From Symbiodinium natans (taxonomy: Eukaryota > Sar > Dinophyceae > Suessiales > Symbiodiniaceae): 46,262 bases of DNA. A program made the translations under genes and the position numbers. Of the stretch, positions 21,449 through 30,389 are shown in pieces; position 1 is the first letter of the stretch; every line of letters begins with the position of its first letter. Location of the stretch: contig CAJNDS010000524.1 in NCBI GenBank assembly GCA_905221605.1, positions 894,581-940,842 of the forward strand, read 5' to 3'. A model generated the notes under the pieces. It searched no databases. It was not told the DNA's origin and worked only from the letters and a program-made list of their open reading frames with translations.

Positions 21449-23646
21449 AGCTAGATAGCGAGAGACGATATCCTGTGATATCGCTTGCTATGGCGGCCTC
21501 TTCTTCGAGTGATGCGCTAGTGCAGCTGGTGCAGCCGAGCCAACGGACCTGCTTAGAGCAGTGCTACACTCACCTTCAGCAGGTAGGTTTTGGGCCGTTG
21601 CAACTGGCTACTCTGGACGAGGCCGACTACCGCGTCATGGGCAGTCAGCTAGCTGACGTTTTGCAGCTCCCTCCGGGGGACTACATTGCCGATGCTATCG
21701 CGGTGTGGGTAGAGGAGGCTAAGGAGGAGTCCAAGCTCCTCAAGAGGGCCACCGGCTACCTGCACGACGACCTCATCTGGCTAGCTCTTCAACCGCCCGC
21801 GCAGGTCAAGGAGCAGCCCAAGTTCGTGCTACACGAACCTGCGCCTCCCCCAGGGGAAAAGCTACGCCGACTACTTGAGTCGGGGGCCGAAGCCGCAGCC
21901 AGGGGAGAGAAGCTGATGGCTATCTGGGTCAAAAAGCTACATGAGGAACTCGTGGCAGCTGATGCACCCGTCCTTCTCAAGCTACAGGGCAGCCTGGACC
22001 CGGACAGAGCCGTCCTGCTACTGGTGGGCTCCACTCGTACGTCCACGCTGAAGCGCTACCTCACTCTCTTCCGACAGTGGCGCTTGTGGTTGGGTGAGGT
22101 TAAGCTACGCCTTCCGCCTGGGAGGCCCATCGACCTCGTCGACCACCTCATGGCTAGGCGTGACGAACCCTGTGGCCGCACAGTTCCAGAGGCGCTACTG
22201 AAAGCTATCGCTTGGATGGAGAAGGTGGCGGAGTTCCCTTCTGAGGAACGAGCTACCTTTGGGCGTCTAGCCTGGGCGGCCAAGGACAAGCTAGCAGAAC
22301 AACTCGCTGAAGGAGCTCCCCTGACCAAGCGAGCCCCCAGATATCCGAGCTACTTGCTAGCCCAGATGGAGGCCGTCGTCCTGGATAATGGGCAAACCGT
22401 TGGATGGCGAATCTGGACGTGGGCTAAGCTCCTCAAGATATGGGGCTCGCTAAGATGGTCGGATCTTCAGGCCATCATCCCAGCCGAGCTTGCTATGGTG
22501 GAAGGCCGCTTGGTTACGATCTTACGTAAGACTAAGACCTCAGGCCCCACTAGGAGGGTAAAGGAGCTACCCGTCGTCATCTCGGAGCGGGCGTTCCTCG
22601 TGGACTACCGCTGGCTAGAGACGGGCTTCGCTCTCCTTAAGCAGTTCGCCGGCTACAAGCGGGACTACCTCCTCCCGCGCTTGGGCGCCAACGGCGTGCT
22701 GGAGGACAAGCTAGCGGCCTACGCAGACGCCATGGTGGCTACAGCTGGCATCCTGGCCAACTGCCTCAAGCTACCTAGCCAGGTGCTTGGGTTCTGGACG
22801 GAGCACAGTGAACGCTCCGTGCTACCGACGGGCCTCTCGTTGCTCAATGTCCAGCCGGCTGACAAGGACCTGCTAGGGCGCTGGAAACCTGAAGGCTCCG
22901 ACATCTACGCCAGATCCTTCGCGGGTCGCGTGGCCAGATTGCAGGCCCAGTTCGCCCAGGTAGCTAGGGCACCGGACCGCTACGTCGAGCTCGACGAGCG
23001 CGAGATTGGCCATGAGCTACAACTGTGGTTGGTGGAAAGGGCTAGGATGACCTCGGATGCGGCCGCCGTCATCATAGAGCCGCTAGTTCTGCAGTGGAAG
23101 AACGCCCCCCTGCGCCAGCCCTACGGCTTGCTAGACGTGCCACCGTTGGAGAACAACCCGGCTCCAGTTCCCCCGAGTGTGGCTAGTGACTCGGATGGCG
23201 GCTCAGAGGGCGACCCAGCTACTGTGGCTGCTAAGAAGGCTCGAGTGCACGAGCGGGTGGCCAGCTATGTGGTCGTCGAGTTGCCCGGGGCTAAGTTCCG
23301 TCTCCACAAGGCGGGACGCTATGGCTGCTGGATGGGTCGACGTAGGCTTTTCCGTAACTCTGTCGATTTTCTAGACAAGCCAGCTAGCCACGAATATACT
23401 CACGTGTGCCGTTTGTGCTGGCCGCATGCAGCTGCTACTGCTAGTGAAGATGAGCTCAGCGAGGCCTCCGCTGCGGGGTCGGGAGATGAAGCTATCCCCC
23501 CCCCAGGGCAGCCTGTAGAAGAAGGCCAGGGGGAGCTAGGAGTGCAACCCCCCATGCCATGGCAGGACACGGGGGGTTGGGATCCGGACTGGGCTAGCCT
23601 GCAGCTACAAGCTGCGGCGGCAGCCTGGCAATTTCCCCAGCAGTAA
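21376..23646 (+). CDS. tyrosine recombinase (YR) of the retrotransposon
   Basis: YR enzymes cut and rejoin DNA through a tyrosine-linked intermediate; here the role would be integration of the circular cDNA. The frame is intact over 756 codons. The catalytic set can be read in order: Arg360 in GSLRWSDL, Lys in RKTKTSG (384-390), His477-x-x-Arg480 in TEHSERS, Trp503 in LGRW, and Tyr511 in SDIYARSF. Residues about 160-300 form the helical core-binding part (TSTLKRYLTLFRQW). A C-terminal extension (about 590-756) has an acidic linker, a basic patch with GCWMGRRR, and VCRLCWPH, a possible zinc knuckle. The first ATG lies inside repeat A1. The ATG at 21490 (codon 39) lies just outside it and is the likelier start, because A2 carries the same upstream ATG with a different continuation. 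Confidence 0.93.
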   Translation: MALRNSFRYVWLVPVNTGGAKLPSELDSERRYPVISLAMAASSSSDALVQLVQPSQRTCLEQCYTHLQQVGFGPLQLATLDEADYRVMGSQLADVLQLPPGDYIADAIAVWVEEAKEESKLLKRATGYLHDDLIWLALQPPAQVKEQPKFVLHEPAPPPGEKLRRLLESGAEAAARGEKLMAIWVKKLHEELVAADAPVLLKLQGSLDPDRAVLLLVGSTRTSTLKRYLTLFRQWRLWLGEVKLRLPPGRPIDLVDHLMARRDEPCGRTVPEALLKAIAWMEKVAEFPSEERATFGRLAWAAKDKLAEQLAEGAPLTKRAPRYPSYLLAQMEAVVLDNGQTVGWRIWTWAKLLKIWGSLRWSDLQAIIPAELAMVEGRLVTILRKTKTSGPTRRVKELPVVISERAFLVDYRWLETGFALLKQFAGYKRDYLLPRLGANGVLEDKLAAYADAMVATAGILANCLKLPSQVLGFWTEHSERSVLPTGLSLLNVQPADKDLLGRWKPEGSDIYARSFAGRVARLQAQFAQVARAPDRYVELDEREIGHELQLWLVERARMTSDAAAVIIEPLVLQWKNAPLRQPYGLLDVPPLENNPAPVPPSVASDSDGGSEGDPATVAAKKARVHERVASYVVVELPGAKFRLHKAGRYGCWMGRRRLFRNSVDFLDKPASHEYTHVCRLCWPHAAATASEDELSEASAAGSGDEAIPPPGQPVEEGQGELGVQPPMPWQDTGGWDPDWASLQLQAAAAAWQFPQQ

Positions 23647-24257
23647 GAGTGCAGCTAATGCGCAAGTCGACCGCAGCAAAATGTTGGCCCGGCTAGGGCT
23701 CGCAGCTAGCTCCCATCTTCTTGTCCCCCAGTTCCCCCTTTTTTCCACAACGCTTCCGCTAAACGGGAGACAAGGGGGGGAGGGGGGGGTGGGGGAAGCT
23801 AGGAGAAAGAACAAGAGACAGAGAGGCAGCAGAGGGACACGCTGTGTTGCTACGCTGTGGCTTCTGTGTGCCTTTCTTCTGCTACGCGCTGTCCCTTCCC
23901 GGGGCCCTCCCAAGCGAGCCCCCATGAGGCGAAACTCGGGTCCCCAGGGCTCCAGGCTAGGGTGGGTACCCAGCGGTGAGGGGGGAGGGTTCGCCGTACA
24001 GGTCTCGCTACGCCTCCCAAGGGGACCGGACAGTCAAGCTAGGGCAGTTGCTGTAAGGCGGTTTTGCATGTCGCTAGAGCTGCGTGCCGGTTTGTGCATG
24101 CTAAAGCTGGGGAGGCATGTGCCCCACGGGAGACTGCTATCTGAAGGGCTAAATTTGAGCAAAAGTTGCTACCAGCAAGGTGGCCGGCATGTGACTGGGA
24201 GCACTCTCAAGCCCCCAGCTATCCAGCCTTTCAGCTAGTCTCTTCCGCGCCTCAGCT
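23647..24257 (+). other. spacer between YR and ORF2 with purine-rich block
   Basis: Non-coding by appearance. It has a purine-rich stretch at about 23761-23836 with long G runs, and still shows frequent GCTA, so it belongs to the element. It may act as a leader for the next ORF. Confidence 0.5.
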
Positions 24258-25128
24258 ATGTCCGGTACAGGCTATGTTGCCCGGGAGCACCTGCCAGTGG
24301 GTGAGCTAGTCGCCGAAGTGCGACACCTGCTATCCACTGAGGCAGGGACGCAGGATCTGAGGTCCCAGCTAGCAAAGAACCCAGAGCTGGCCAACAAGCT
24401 AGCGGCGGTCGCTAGGGAGGCTGGGACCTTTCCACCTAAGGCTCCCCCTCCAGTGCTAGTGGAGCCATCGCCTGAGGCTACAAGGCTGGAGGAGGCGGCG
24501 CGGCGGGGGGGGGGGGTACCCGCTAAGGACCCCCCTCCCAGAAAGGCCCCTCCTCCGCAGCTACCGGCTGGGTGCCCTCCGGCTACATCCACAGCTACCA
24601 CGGGGCCACCTCCGCTTCCGCCACCACCCACGGAGCCCAAGGCGCCACCGGCTAGCCTAAGGGCGGCTAGCGTGAACAAAATCGACAAGGAGGTGGATTG
24701 GGCCGGATTCTTCGAGAAGGAGGAGGCGACGGCGAGGCCAATGGTGCGCCCATGGGATTGCCAGGCTACTTCCACGGCTACCTCCTCGTCGGCGGCTATG
24801 GCTACGCCGGGGCAATCTAGCACTGAGGGGGGCTACTCGATATGGCCGGAGCCCAACCCCCAGAGGCCCAGGCAAGGCCGTGCTATCAGGTCCCACAGCA
24901 GAGCCCCACATGCGCAACGACCAGGGGGAGATGGTGCCGTCGCTGCTACCGCCTGGCCTGGACCCTGCGACTGGGCTAGCCTCTTGGATAGTCTCGGGGC
25001 GCTATCCGGGCGACAGGGTCGTCGAGTGGGAGGACCTCCTGAAAGACCCACGTCGTGCTAGGCCGCTGCCCGCTAGCCTGCAGGACCTCTGCCGTAGGCT
25101 AGCGCTAGGAGAGCGCACGGTTTTTTGA
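24258..25128 (+). pseudogene. proline-rich ORF2 of the YR element, frameshifted
   Basis: The first frame runs from the ATG at 24258 (MSGTGYVAREHLPVGELVAEVRH). It has a helical start, a long Pro/Ala-rich middle and the segment VDWAGFFEKEE. The protein-like sequence then moves to another frame, +1, between about 24830 and 24950, where MVPSLLPPGLDP and VVEWEDLLKDP continue to a stop at 25128. The original frame runs on to 25061 with low-complexity sequence. A run of 12 G at 24505-24516 is a further slippage or error spot. I recognise no family. Its position before gag suggests a structural or accessory role, which is inference. A sequencing error or programmed shift could equally explain the break. 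Confidence 0.6.
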
Positions 25129-25458
25129 CAGGCCGCTACCAGCCGAGTGCTAGGTAGCAGGAGCCACGACACGGCCCCCTGCCGCTAAAAACGCTAAAAA
25201 GTCGGACGCAAGCAAGGGTCGAGAGAGGGAGCGGAGAGAGAGTGTGGGGAGAGTGGGCCAGGGGAGGTCGGAGGGGGGGGAGGGCTGGGGGGGAAGCCAA
25301 AGGGTGGACCCGGCGGGGGCCGACTAGACCCCACGACCCCACCGAATCGCTAGGATGCCCGAAGTAGACAGAGGCTGGCGGAAAAAAGGGGGGGGAAACT
25401 TTGGCTATGAAGATTTTTGTGGCCCAGCTCCCTAGTCCTCCTTCTTTCGCTAGTCAGC
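25129..25458 (+). other. spacer between ORF2 and gag with purine-rich block
   Basis: About 330 bases with no coding signal. A G/A-rich block at about 25211-25307 resembles the one before ORF2 and is followed by C-rich sequence. The repeated pattern of a purine block before an ORF suggests a leader function, by inference only. Confidence 0.45.
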
Positions 25459-26712
25459 ATGGCTGCGCCTGCGCCGGCCCCCACAGAAGAGGAGAAGCTG
25501 GCTAAGGGATCCTCAGACCTCAGGTTCCTCCTCACAAGCCACGGAGTTGCTAGTGCTACCCAGGCAGAACTGTACCACAACGGCATCAATAGCCTGGCTA
25601 AGTTTGCAGCTTTCGTTTCGGGGGAGGCCGACCTGAAGACCGTCCTGAAGGATAGTTTTGGACTAGACCCGGCTGTTAGCCTGGCCAACCGGGCGCAAGC
25701 AGCTAGCATGGTAGTGGCCTGGAACACCGCAGCTACCAGGGTGAAGAACCAAGCAGAGGTGGAGGCCACCCATGAGACTCTCCAGCTAGCGAAGCCGATA
25801 GCCCAATCGGACTATATCGCCATGAGGAATGCGTACTCCTCCCAGTTCGGAGAGCTAGAAGACAAACATATTCCTGCTAAGGAATACATCGAGAAGAAGC
25901 TGTACGAACTGGAAACGGGGGAGTTCCGCGCCGAGCCCCTGACAGAGGTCGTCAGTCGGGATGAGGTGGACCCCGACGTGCTAGTCACCACTTGGAATGC
26001 CAAGGGCCAGCTATCCGTGAAGAAGGGAGGGTCCACCACCTCTATGCCCACGGGGCCCGAGCAGCTACGGCTACGGCTTACGGTGCTTCAGAATGCGCTT
26101 ATCATGATTAAGCGAAAACACCCCGGCCGGGCCGAGCTAAAAGACGTCCAGATGACGCTCTTCGAGAAGTACAAGGAGTACTTGCTGGGGGACTACTGCT
26201 ATGGTCTCCGGGCCGGGGGTGATGCCGGTGGTATGATCCCGCCGTGGACGCTGGTGCTGAGCTACGAGCATGCTATCCGAAAGCATGCTTACAAGCTCAT
26301 GGCTAACCACGGCCTGCCTTTTGGCGAGGCCCTCGTCAAGAGCTACAAGGAGCCCTCTGTGAAGGAGCGCCACTTCACGACTCCGCTAGCCCTCTATGGC
26401 AAGAGGCCGAACGTGCCAGGGAGCCCAGCTATCGCTACAGAGGACCCCAACAAGACGAAGAACCCCCCTAAAGGAGGTGGTCGAGGGGGAAAGGGCGATA
26501 AAGGGGACAAAGGCGCGGGGCTACCTAGCCGCACCCCCGAGGGCAAGCCAATCTGCTTCAAGTACCAGGCTAAGGGCGGTTGCAAGAAGGGCCAGAAGTG
26601 CAAGTTTGCCCACGTGTGCAGACGATGCTACGCTAAGCATCCCCTTTTCCAGTGCAAGCAGCCGCCAAAGGACACGCGGGGTGAGCTACCCCAGGCCAAC
26701 AAGGCCGCCTGA
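25459..26712 (+). CDS. gag-like nucleocapsid protein with CCCH and CCHC-type zinc fingers
   Basis: Counted from the ATG at 25459, the protein is 417 residues; the open frame also extends 14 codons upstream. The body is helical and charged (EEEKLAKGSSDLRFLL; LRLTVLQNALIMIKRKHPG), as in retroelement capsid proteins. A basic Gly/Lys stretch (GGGRGGKGDKGDKG) leads into a CCCH finger with spacing C-x8-C-x5-C-x3-H (Cys366, Cys375, Cys381, His385). Directly after comes a second cluster, C-x2-C-x3-H-x4-C, in CRRCYAKHPLFQC. Both should bind RNA, by analogy with nucleocapsid knuckles. The frame ends in TGA at 26710-26712. One codon later, in the same frame, the pol ORF starts at ATG 26716. Identity as gag rests on position plus zinc fingers. 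Confidence 0.82.
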   Translation: MAAPAPAPTEEEKLAKGSSDLRFLLTSHGVASATQAELYHNGINSLAKFAAFVSGEADLKTVLKDSFGLDPAVSLANRAQAASMVVAWNTAATRVKNQAEVEATHETLQLAKPIAQSDYIAMRNAYSSQFGELEDKHIPAKEYIEKKLYELETGEFRAEPLTEVVSRDEVDPDVLVTTWNAKGQLSVKKGGSTTSMPTGPEQLRLRLTVLQNALIMIKRKHPGRAELKDVQMTLFEKYKEYLLGDYCYGLRAGGDAGGMIPPWTLVLSYEHAIRKHAYKLMANHGLPFGEALVKSYKEPSVKERHFTTPLALYGKRPNVPGSPAIATEDPNKTKNPPKGGGRGGKGDKGDKGAGLPSRTPEGKPICFKYQAKGGCKKGQKCKFAHVCRRCYAKHPLFQCKQPPKDTRGELPQANKAA

Positions 26713-26715
26713 ACC

Positions 26716-27560
26716 ATGCCGGAGGTGCCGGACCGGGGGCCGGCTATGTCCCCCGGAAATGCAGCGGAACCGGGACCTGCTCCGCCTGCTAGACACATCA
26801 AGGTCCTCTACCTCTTTGCAGGGCTACCACGGGACGGAGACATGACGAACCACATCAAGCGAGAAGCGAAGCGTAAGGGCTACGCGGCTACAGTCACCTG
26901 CGTAGACATCGGGCGCTCTCCGCAGATGGACTTTTCGAGGCCTGGGCTACGCGAGCAGTTCCTGCAGCGGCTACGGGCCGAGGAGTTTGATGCGGTCCTG
27001 CTGTCGCCTCCCTGCTCCACATTCTCCAGAGCGGTGTGGGCTAACTTCAAGGGGCCACGCCCAGTGAGAAGCTATACCCACCCGCGAGGGTACCAGAAGC
27101 TCTGGGGCAAGCAGAAAGAGAAGGCTGTGCTCGGCACCATCTTCGCGGACTTCGCTTGGGATGTTGCTACGGTAGTGGCAGAGGGAGCGACCAAGTTCCT
27201 CGCGTTTGAGCAGCCGGAGGACCTAGGCAAGCTACAGAAGGGCCCCTACCGAGGAAGTCGGCCAGCCTCGATGTCAAAAAGCTACTTGGGCAGGGATTGC
27301 GGACCGCGGCTTTCCACCAGGCAAGTTTTGGGGTTTCTTATGCTAAGCCTACCCGCCTCCTCCTTAAGACCCCGGTCCAGCTACCGGACTTTGTTTTTGA
27401 GGGTCCGCCGGTCTTCGGACCCGCGGGGGACTACGAAGGGCCGCTCAGGGGCCAGCGCGTGGGAGCCATGGCTACGCGGAACAATGCGGGTACCTGGAGC
27501 AGTGGCCCTCAGCTATGTGCGCGTGGCTAGCGGACCTCCTGGTGACCACGTGTGTGCCTG
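26716..27560 (+). pseudogene. C5-cytosine-methyltransferase-like domain, N-terminal part of pol, frameshifted
   Basis: C5 methyltransferases transfer methyl from S-adenosylmethionine to cytosine. The frame from 26716 shows motif I IKVLYLFAG (residues 28-36), motif IV LLSPPCSTFSRA with the expected catalytic Cys100, and FEQPEDLG (164-171), which stands where the family has its ENV motif. The rest of the domain moves to another frame near 27262-27275. There GVSYAKPTRLLL and FVFEGPPVFGP follow, resembling the late part of such enzymes. It then shifts again somewhere in 27450-27515, before MCAWLADLLV. The published DIRS/PAT methyltransferase domain is of the DAM (adenine) type, so a PPC-x2-FS enzyme is noteworthy. 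No activity is implied in this broken copy. Confidence 0.75.
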
Positions 27561-29320
27561 CTTCGACTGCCGTTGGAGAGGGGACGGAGCACACGGCTAC
27601 ACAAGAGGCGACTCCCGACGATTCTCTAAAAGAACCAGATGGACGTCGGCTACTCGGAGGAAGAGGTCCCCCTAGGACGTGCAGACAGCTAGGGGTGAAT
27701 AAGCCTTTCCATGATGGGGGAGGGCTATGCTCACCCGGGCGCTGGAGGCAGGGCGACAGGAGCTACGCCGAGGGCGCCGACTGGGAGGACCTCCGCGATA
27801 AGATGAGAGATCTGGCTATCCGCAAGCTCAGCTCGGAGTGGGAGCTAGAGAGGGAAGCGTTCAGGATGGTGGCAGGAGATGGAGTGGGCATCCGCCTGGC
27901 TACCAACGAGTCCTTCCTGGGGGAGCTGCGGGAGCTCTGGGCCTCCTGGCTAGAGAAGAGAGGGATCGTGGACCCGAAGATCCTGGAGGTGGCCTCGGGG
28001 CAGCCGCTATATCTGCGCCTGATACGCGCGCTACTCGAGGCGGCGGAGGACCCGGACAGGGAGTTCCTGCTGGAAGCCGAGACTGGCCTCCCAGTGGGGA
28101 AAGGTCGCCGCTACCCAGGACCCCCCATGTGTTTGAAGAGCAGACCAAATGGGCCTTGGAGAACGCTACCTAGGAACCTGCGCTAAGTTGGGTACCCAAT
28201 TACGGCTCCCTTGCGGATCACCGTGAGTTCGTCAGAGCTAAGTTCGAGGAGGACGTCCAAGAGGGCCTCATGGAAAAGATGTCGCTAAGGGAGTTCAAGC
28301 AGAGGTATGGGGAGCATAGGGCTATCGCAGCCTTGGCGGTCATCGTGGAGGACGAAGCTACCGGGAAGAAGCGGGTGATCCACGATGCTACCCATGGGGT
28401 CAGGGTGAACCACAGGATCAGGTGCCGTGACAAGCTACGGGCGCCTGGGGCCCGGGAAAAGAAGTGCTTGCTGCTAGAGCTCCAGGAGAAGGACCTCAAG
28501 GCCTTCTCCGTGGTGGGCGATATCGCTAAAGCACATCGGCGGTATCTCCACCGGGAAGATGAGCACGGCTACCTGGGGTGCCAAGTGGACACGGAGGAGG
28601 CTACCCCCGGCGACCCGGACTCCCAGATAGTGTATGTCAACAAGGTCGGCACCTTCGGGCTATCCTGCGCCAGCTACTGGTGGACTAGGATCGCAGCGTG
28701 TGGACTCAGAGCCACCCACCACCTGCTAGGGGCGTCCTACCCTGTCGACATGCTCCTGTATGCGGACGACCTGGAGACGCTAGGCACCGGAGCACGAGGC
28801 CGACAGGGGATCCCGTTGAGCTACACCTACCTGGCGGCCATGGGCTACCCCTTCAAGTGGCCAAAGACGCGGGGTGGCTTCAAGGTGGAGTGGCTAGGGA
28901 TGGAGACTGACTATGTGGGCTACCGGCTGGGGCTCTCACCGAAGAGAGCAAGCTGGCTAGTGGACTGGCTAAGGAACCTCGCGAAGGAGGGTAGGGCCGA
29001 GGCGAAGCCCATGTCCCAAGGCCTAGGGCGGCTAGGCTTCGCAGCCATTGCACTGGACTGGGAGCGTCCCTTCCTGGGGCCCTTGCATGCCTGGTCGGCC
29101 ATCCAGGACAAGAGAGGCTACTTGACCCTTCCAGTAATGCTGCGGACCCTTTGCCACTGGCGAGCCGACCGTATGGAAGGAGGGGGACGCCTACAGAGGC
29201 CGCTACCCATGATAGCGAAAAACGATCCCTGGAGCTTCTTCACGGATGCTAAGGCCGACGAGGGACGTGCCTGGATCGGGGGCTTCCTGGAGGTGGTGCC
29301 GGGGGGCACACACCCTGGTT
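27560..29320 (+). pseudogene. reverse transcriptase domain of pol (YR-retrotransposon type), interrupted
   Basis: RT copies the element RNA into DNA. The main open part (28270-29328) holds VIHDATHGVRVNHRI, the first catalytic Asp in VVGDIAKAHR (residue 84), NKVGTFGLSCASYWW (124-138), and the YADD box in LLYADDLETL (163-171), followed by KVEWLGMET. All catalytic Asp residues are present. Upstream, the linker WEDLRDKMRDLAIRKL to ETGLPVGKG (about 27779-28110) is in a different frame. The switch occurs at a run of six C (28121-28126). A TAG (28171-28173) then interrupts the frame that continues into the RT. The ATG at 28270 is therefore unlikely to be the native start; the domain belonged to a methyltransferase-RT-RNase H polyprotein. 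Confidence 0.85.
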
Positions 29321-29841
29321 CTCGCTAGAAGTGGAGCCGAGCTGGGCCCCCTGGGCCTTCGAGAAAGGGGACCCCAAGAAAGTCATCGCAGCGCTAGAAT
29401 TGCTAGCGACCCTGGTGGCTGTGAAGCTATGGGTTCCCGAAGGAGGGGAAAGGAAGGCTTCTCGAGTGGCCCTCCGAGGCTACACGGACAACAAGTCCAA
29501 TGAGGCCTTGCTAAAGAAGTCCATTGACCACGAAGTATCCCTCCGGACTCATCCTGATGGAGCTAGCAGAGGAACTTGCGGCCCGGAACTGCGAGCTAGA
29601 CCTGCAGTGGATCCGCAGAGACCTCAATCAGCTAGCGGATGATCTGACCAACGAGGAGTTCAAGCACTTTGCAACAGATTTCCGGATCCCCGTGAAGGGG
29701 GAGAAGCTAGAGTGGCGCATCCTGGGGCTTCTCCTTGGGCACGCAGGAAGCTACTACAAGGAGCTAAGTGTGCGGAAAAGGGAGAGGCCGACCCCGGTTC
29801 AGGGGCGGAGAAAGAGGCCCAGGAGGCTAGACCCATGGTAA
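29222..29841 (+). pseudogene. RNase H domain of pol, two single-base frameshifts
   Basis: RNase H removes the RNA strand from RNA-DNA hybrids. The domain follows the RT directly. WSFFTDAKAD carries the first catalytic Asp in the RT frame. After a frame change at a run of six G (29301-29306), WFSLEVEPSW, IAALELLATLVAVKLW (catalytic Glu) and LRGYTDNKSNEALLKK (second Asp) appear. After an apparent one-base gain near 29524, LQWIRRDLNQLADDLTN supplies the last motif, and a basic tail ends at 29841. The first shift heptamer, G GGG GGC, formally fits the -1 slippery pattern. But a shift inside a catalytic domain, cancelled 220 bases later by one of the opposite sense, is more like mutation or assembly error. 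Confidence 0.85.
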
Positions 29842-29858
29842 CCGTTCGGCGGTGCGTG

Positions 29859-30080
29859 GGAGATCAGCTAGCGAAACGCTAGAGTTTTTCTCTCGGGAAC
29901 CATGGGATTTCTGCCACTCGTGCTAAAAGAGAATCTGTCCGAGTGCTTGATCACGTTGGCTATCTTCTCATGTGAGCTACACATGTTTACAGAGCGACGC
30001 TCATCCCCACCAAATCCCACCAACCTCGGGAGGTATGGGCCGGGGGGATGTTGGTGGGGTGGGAGGATTGGCTAGTGTAC
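29859..30080 (+). repeat. split direct repeat B1
   Basis: 222 bp, matching B2 except for one base near 30049 (A here, C in B2). Near its start is a short perfect inverted repeat, CTAGCG-AAA-CGCTAG (29868-29882). Near its end is a larger hairpin with arms CCCACCAAC and GTTGGTGGG. It runs directly into A2, so the B1-A2 joint is the same as the joint made by linking the element's right end to its left end. Confidence 0.95.
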
Positions 30081-30372
30081 GCATTCGTGACTTGTTACGA
30101 CAGTGTATGCTAGCCGATGCTCAGGTGTTCCCCCCTAACGCCCTGGCGGTTAGCCTGCGGAAGCTAGTTCTTGTCCAGACATGTTACAGGTGCAGTTTTG
30201 CTACATGCGGACATGTGCCTTTGTTGACGTGTGCTAGCGCTCAGCTAGCTTATTAGGGACGAACAGAAAGCTAGCTCGAAGAGCAAGCTATAATGTGGCA
30301 TGGCCTTGAGGAATTCCTTCCGATATGTCTGGCTAGTCCCCGTCAACACGGGGGGGGCAAAACTTCCAAGTG
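30080..30372 (+). repeat. split direct repeat A2
   Basis: 293 bp copy of A1 without its 24-base block. It includes the AGCTAGCTT/AAGCTAGCT hairpin (30243-30276) and the ATG that starts the YR frame in A1 (here at 30300), after which the sequence diverges at 30373. Confidence 0.95.
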
Positions 30373-30389
30373 CCCACCCAACCCACCCT
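30373..30389 (+). other. C-rich spacer between A2 and B2
   Basis: Seventeen bases, CCCACCCAACCCACCCT. It can pair with the G-rich GGTGGGGTGGG near the end of either B copy. Confidence 0.7.

Noticed and set aside
29300-29308. Programmed -1 frameshift at G GGG GGC in RNase H
   Set aside because: It lies inside the catalytic domain and is cancelled by an opposite one-base change about 220 bases later; mutation or homopolymer error is simpler. Kept only as an alternative.
21132-30372. Reading A1 and A2 as ordinary LTRs of a copia or gypsy element
   Set aside because: B1 and B2 flank A2, the gene set has a tyrosine recombinase and no DDE integrase or protease was seen, so the split-direct-repeat YR layout fits better.
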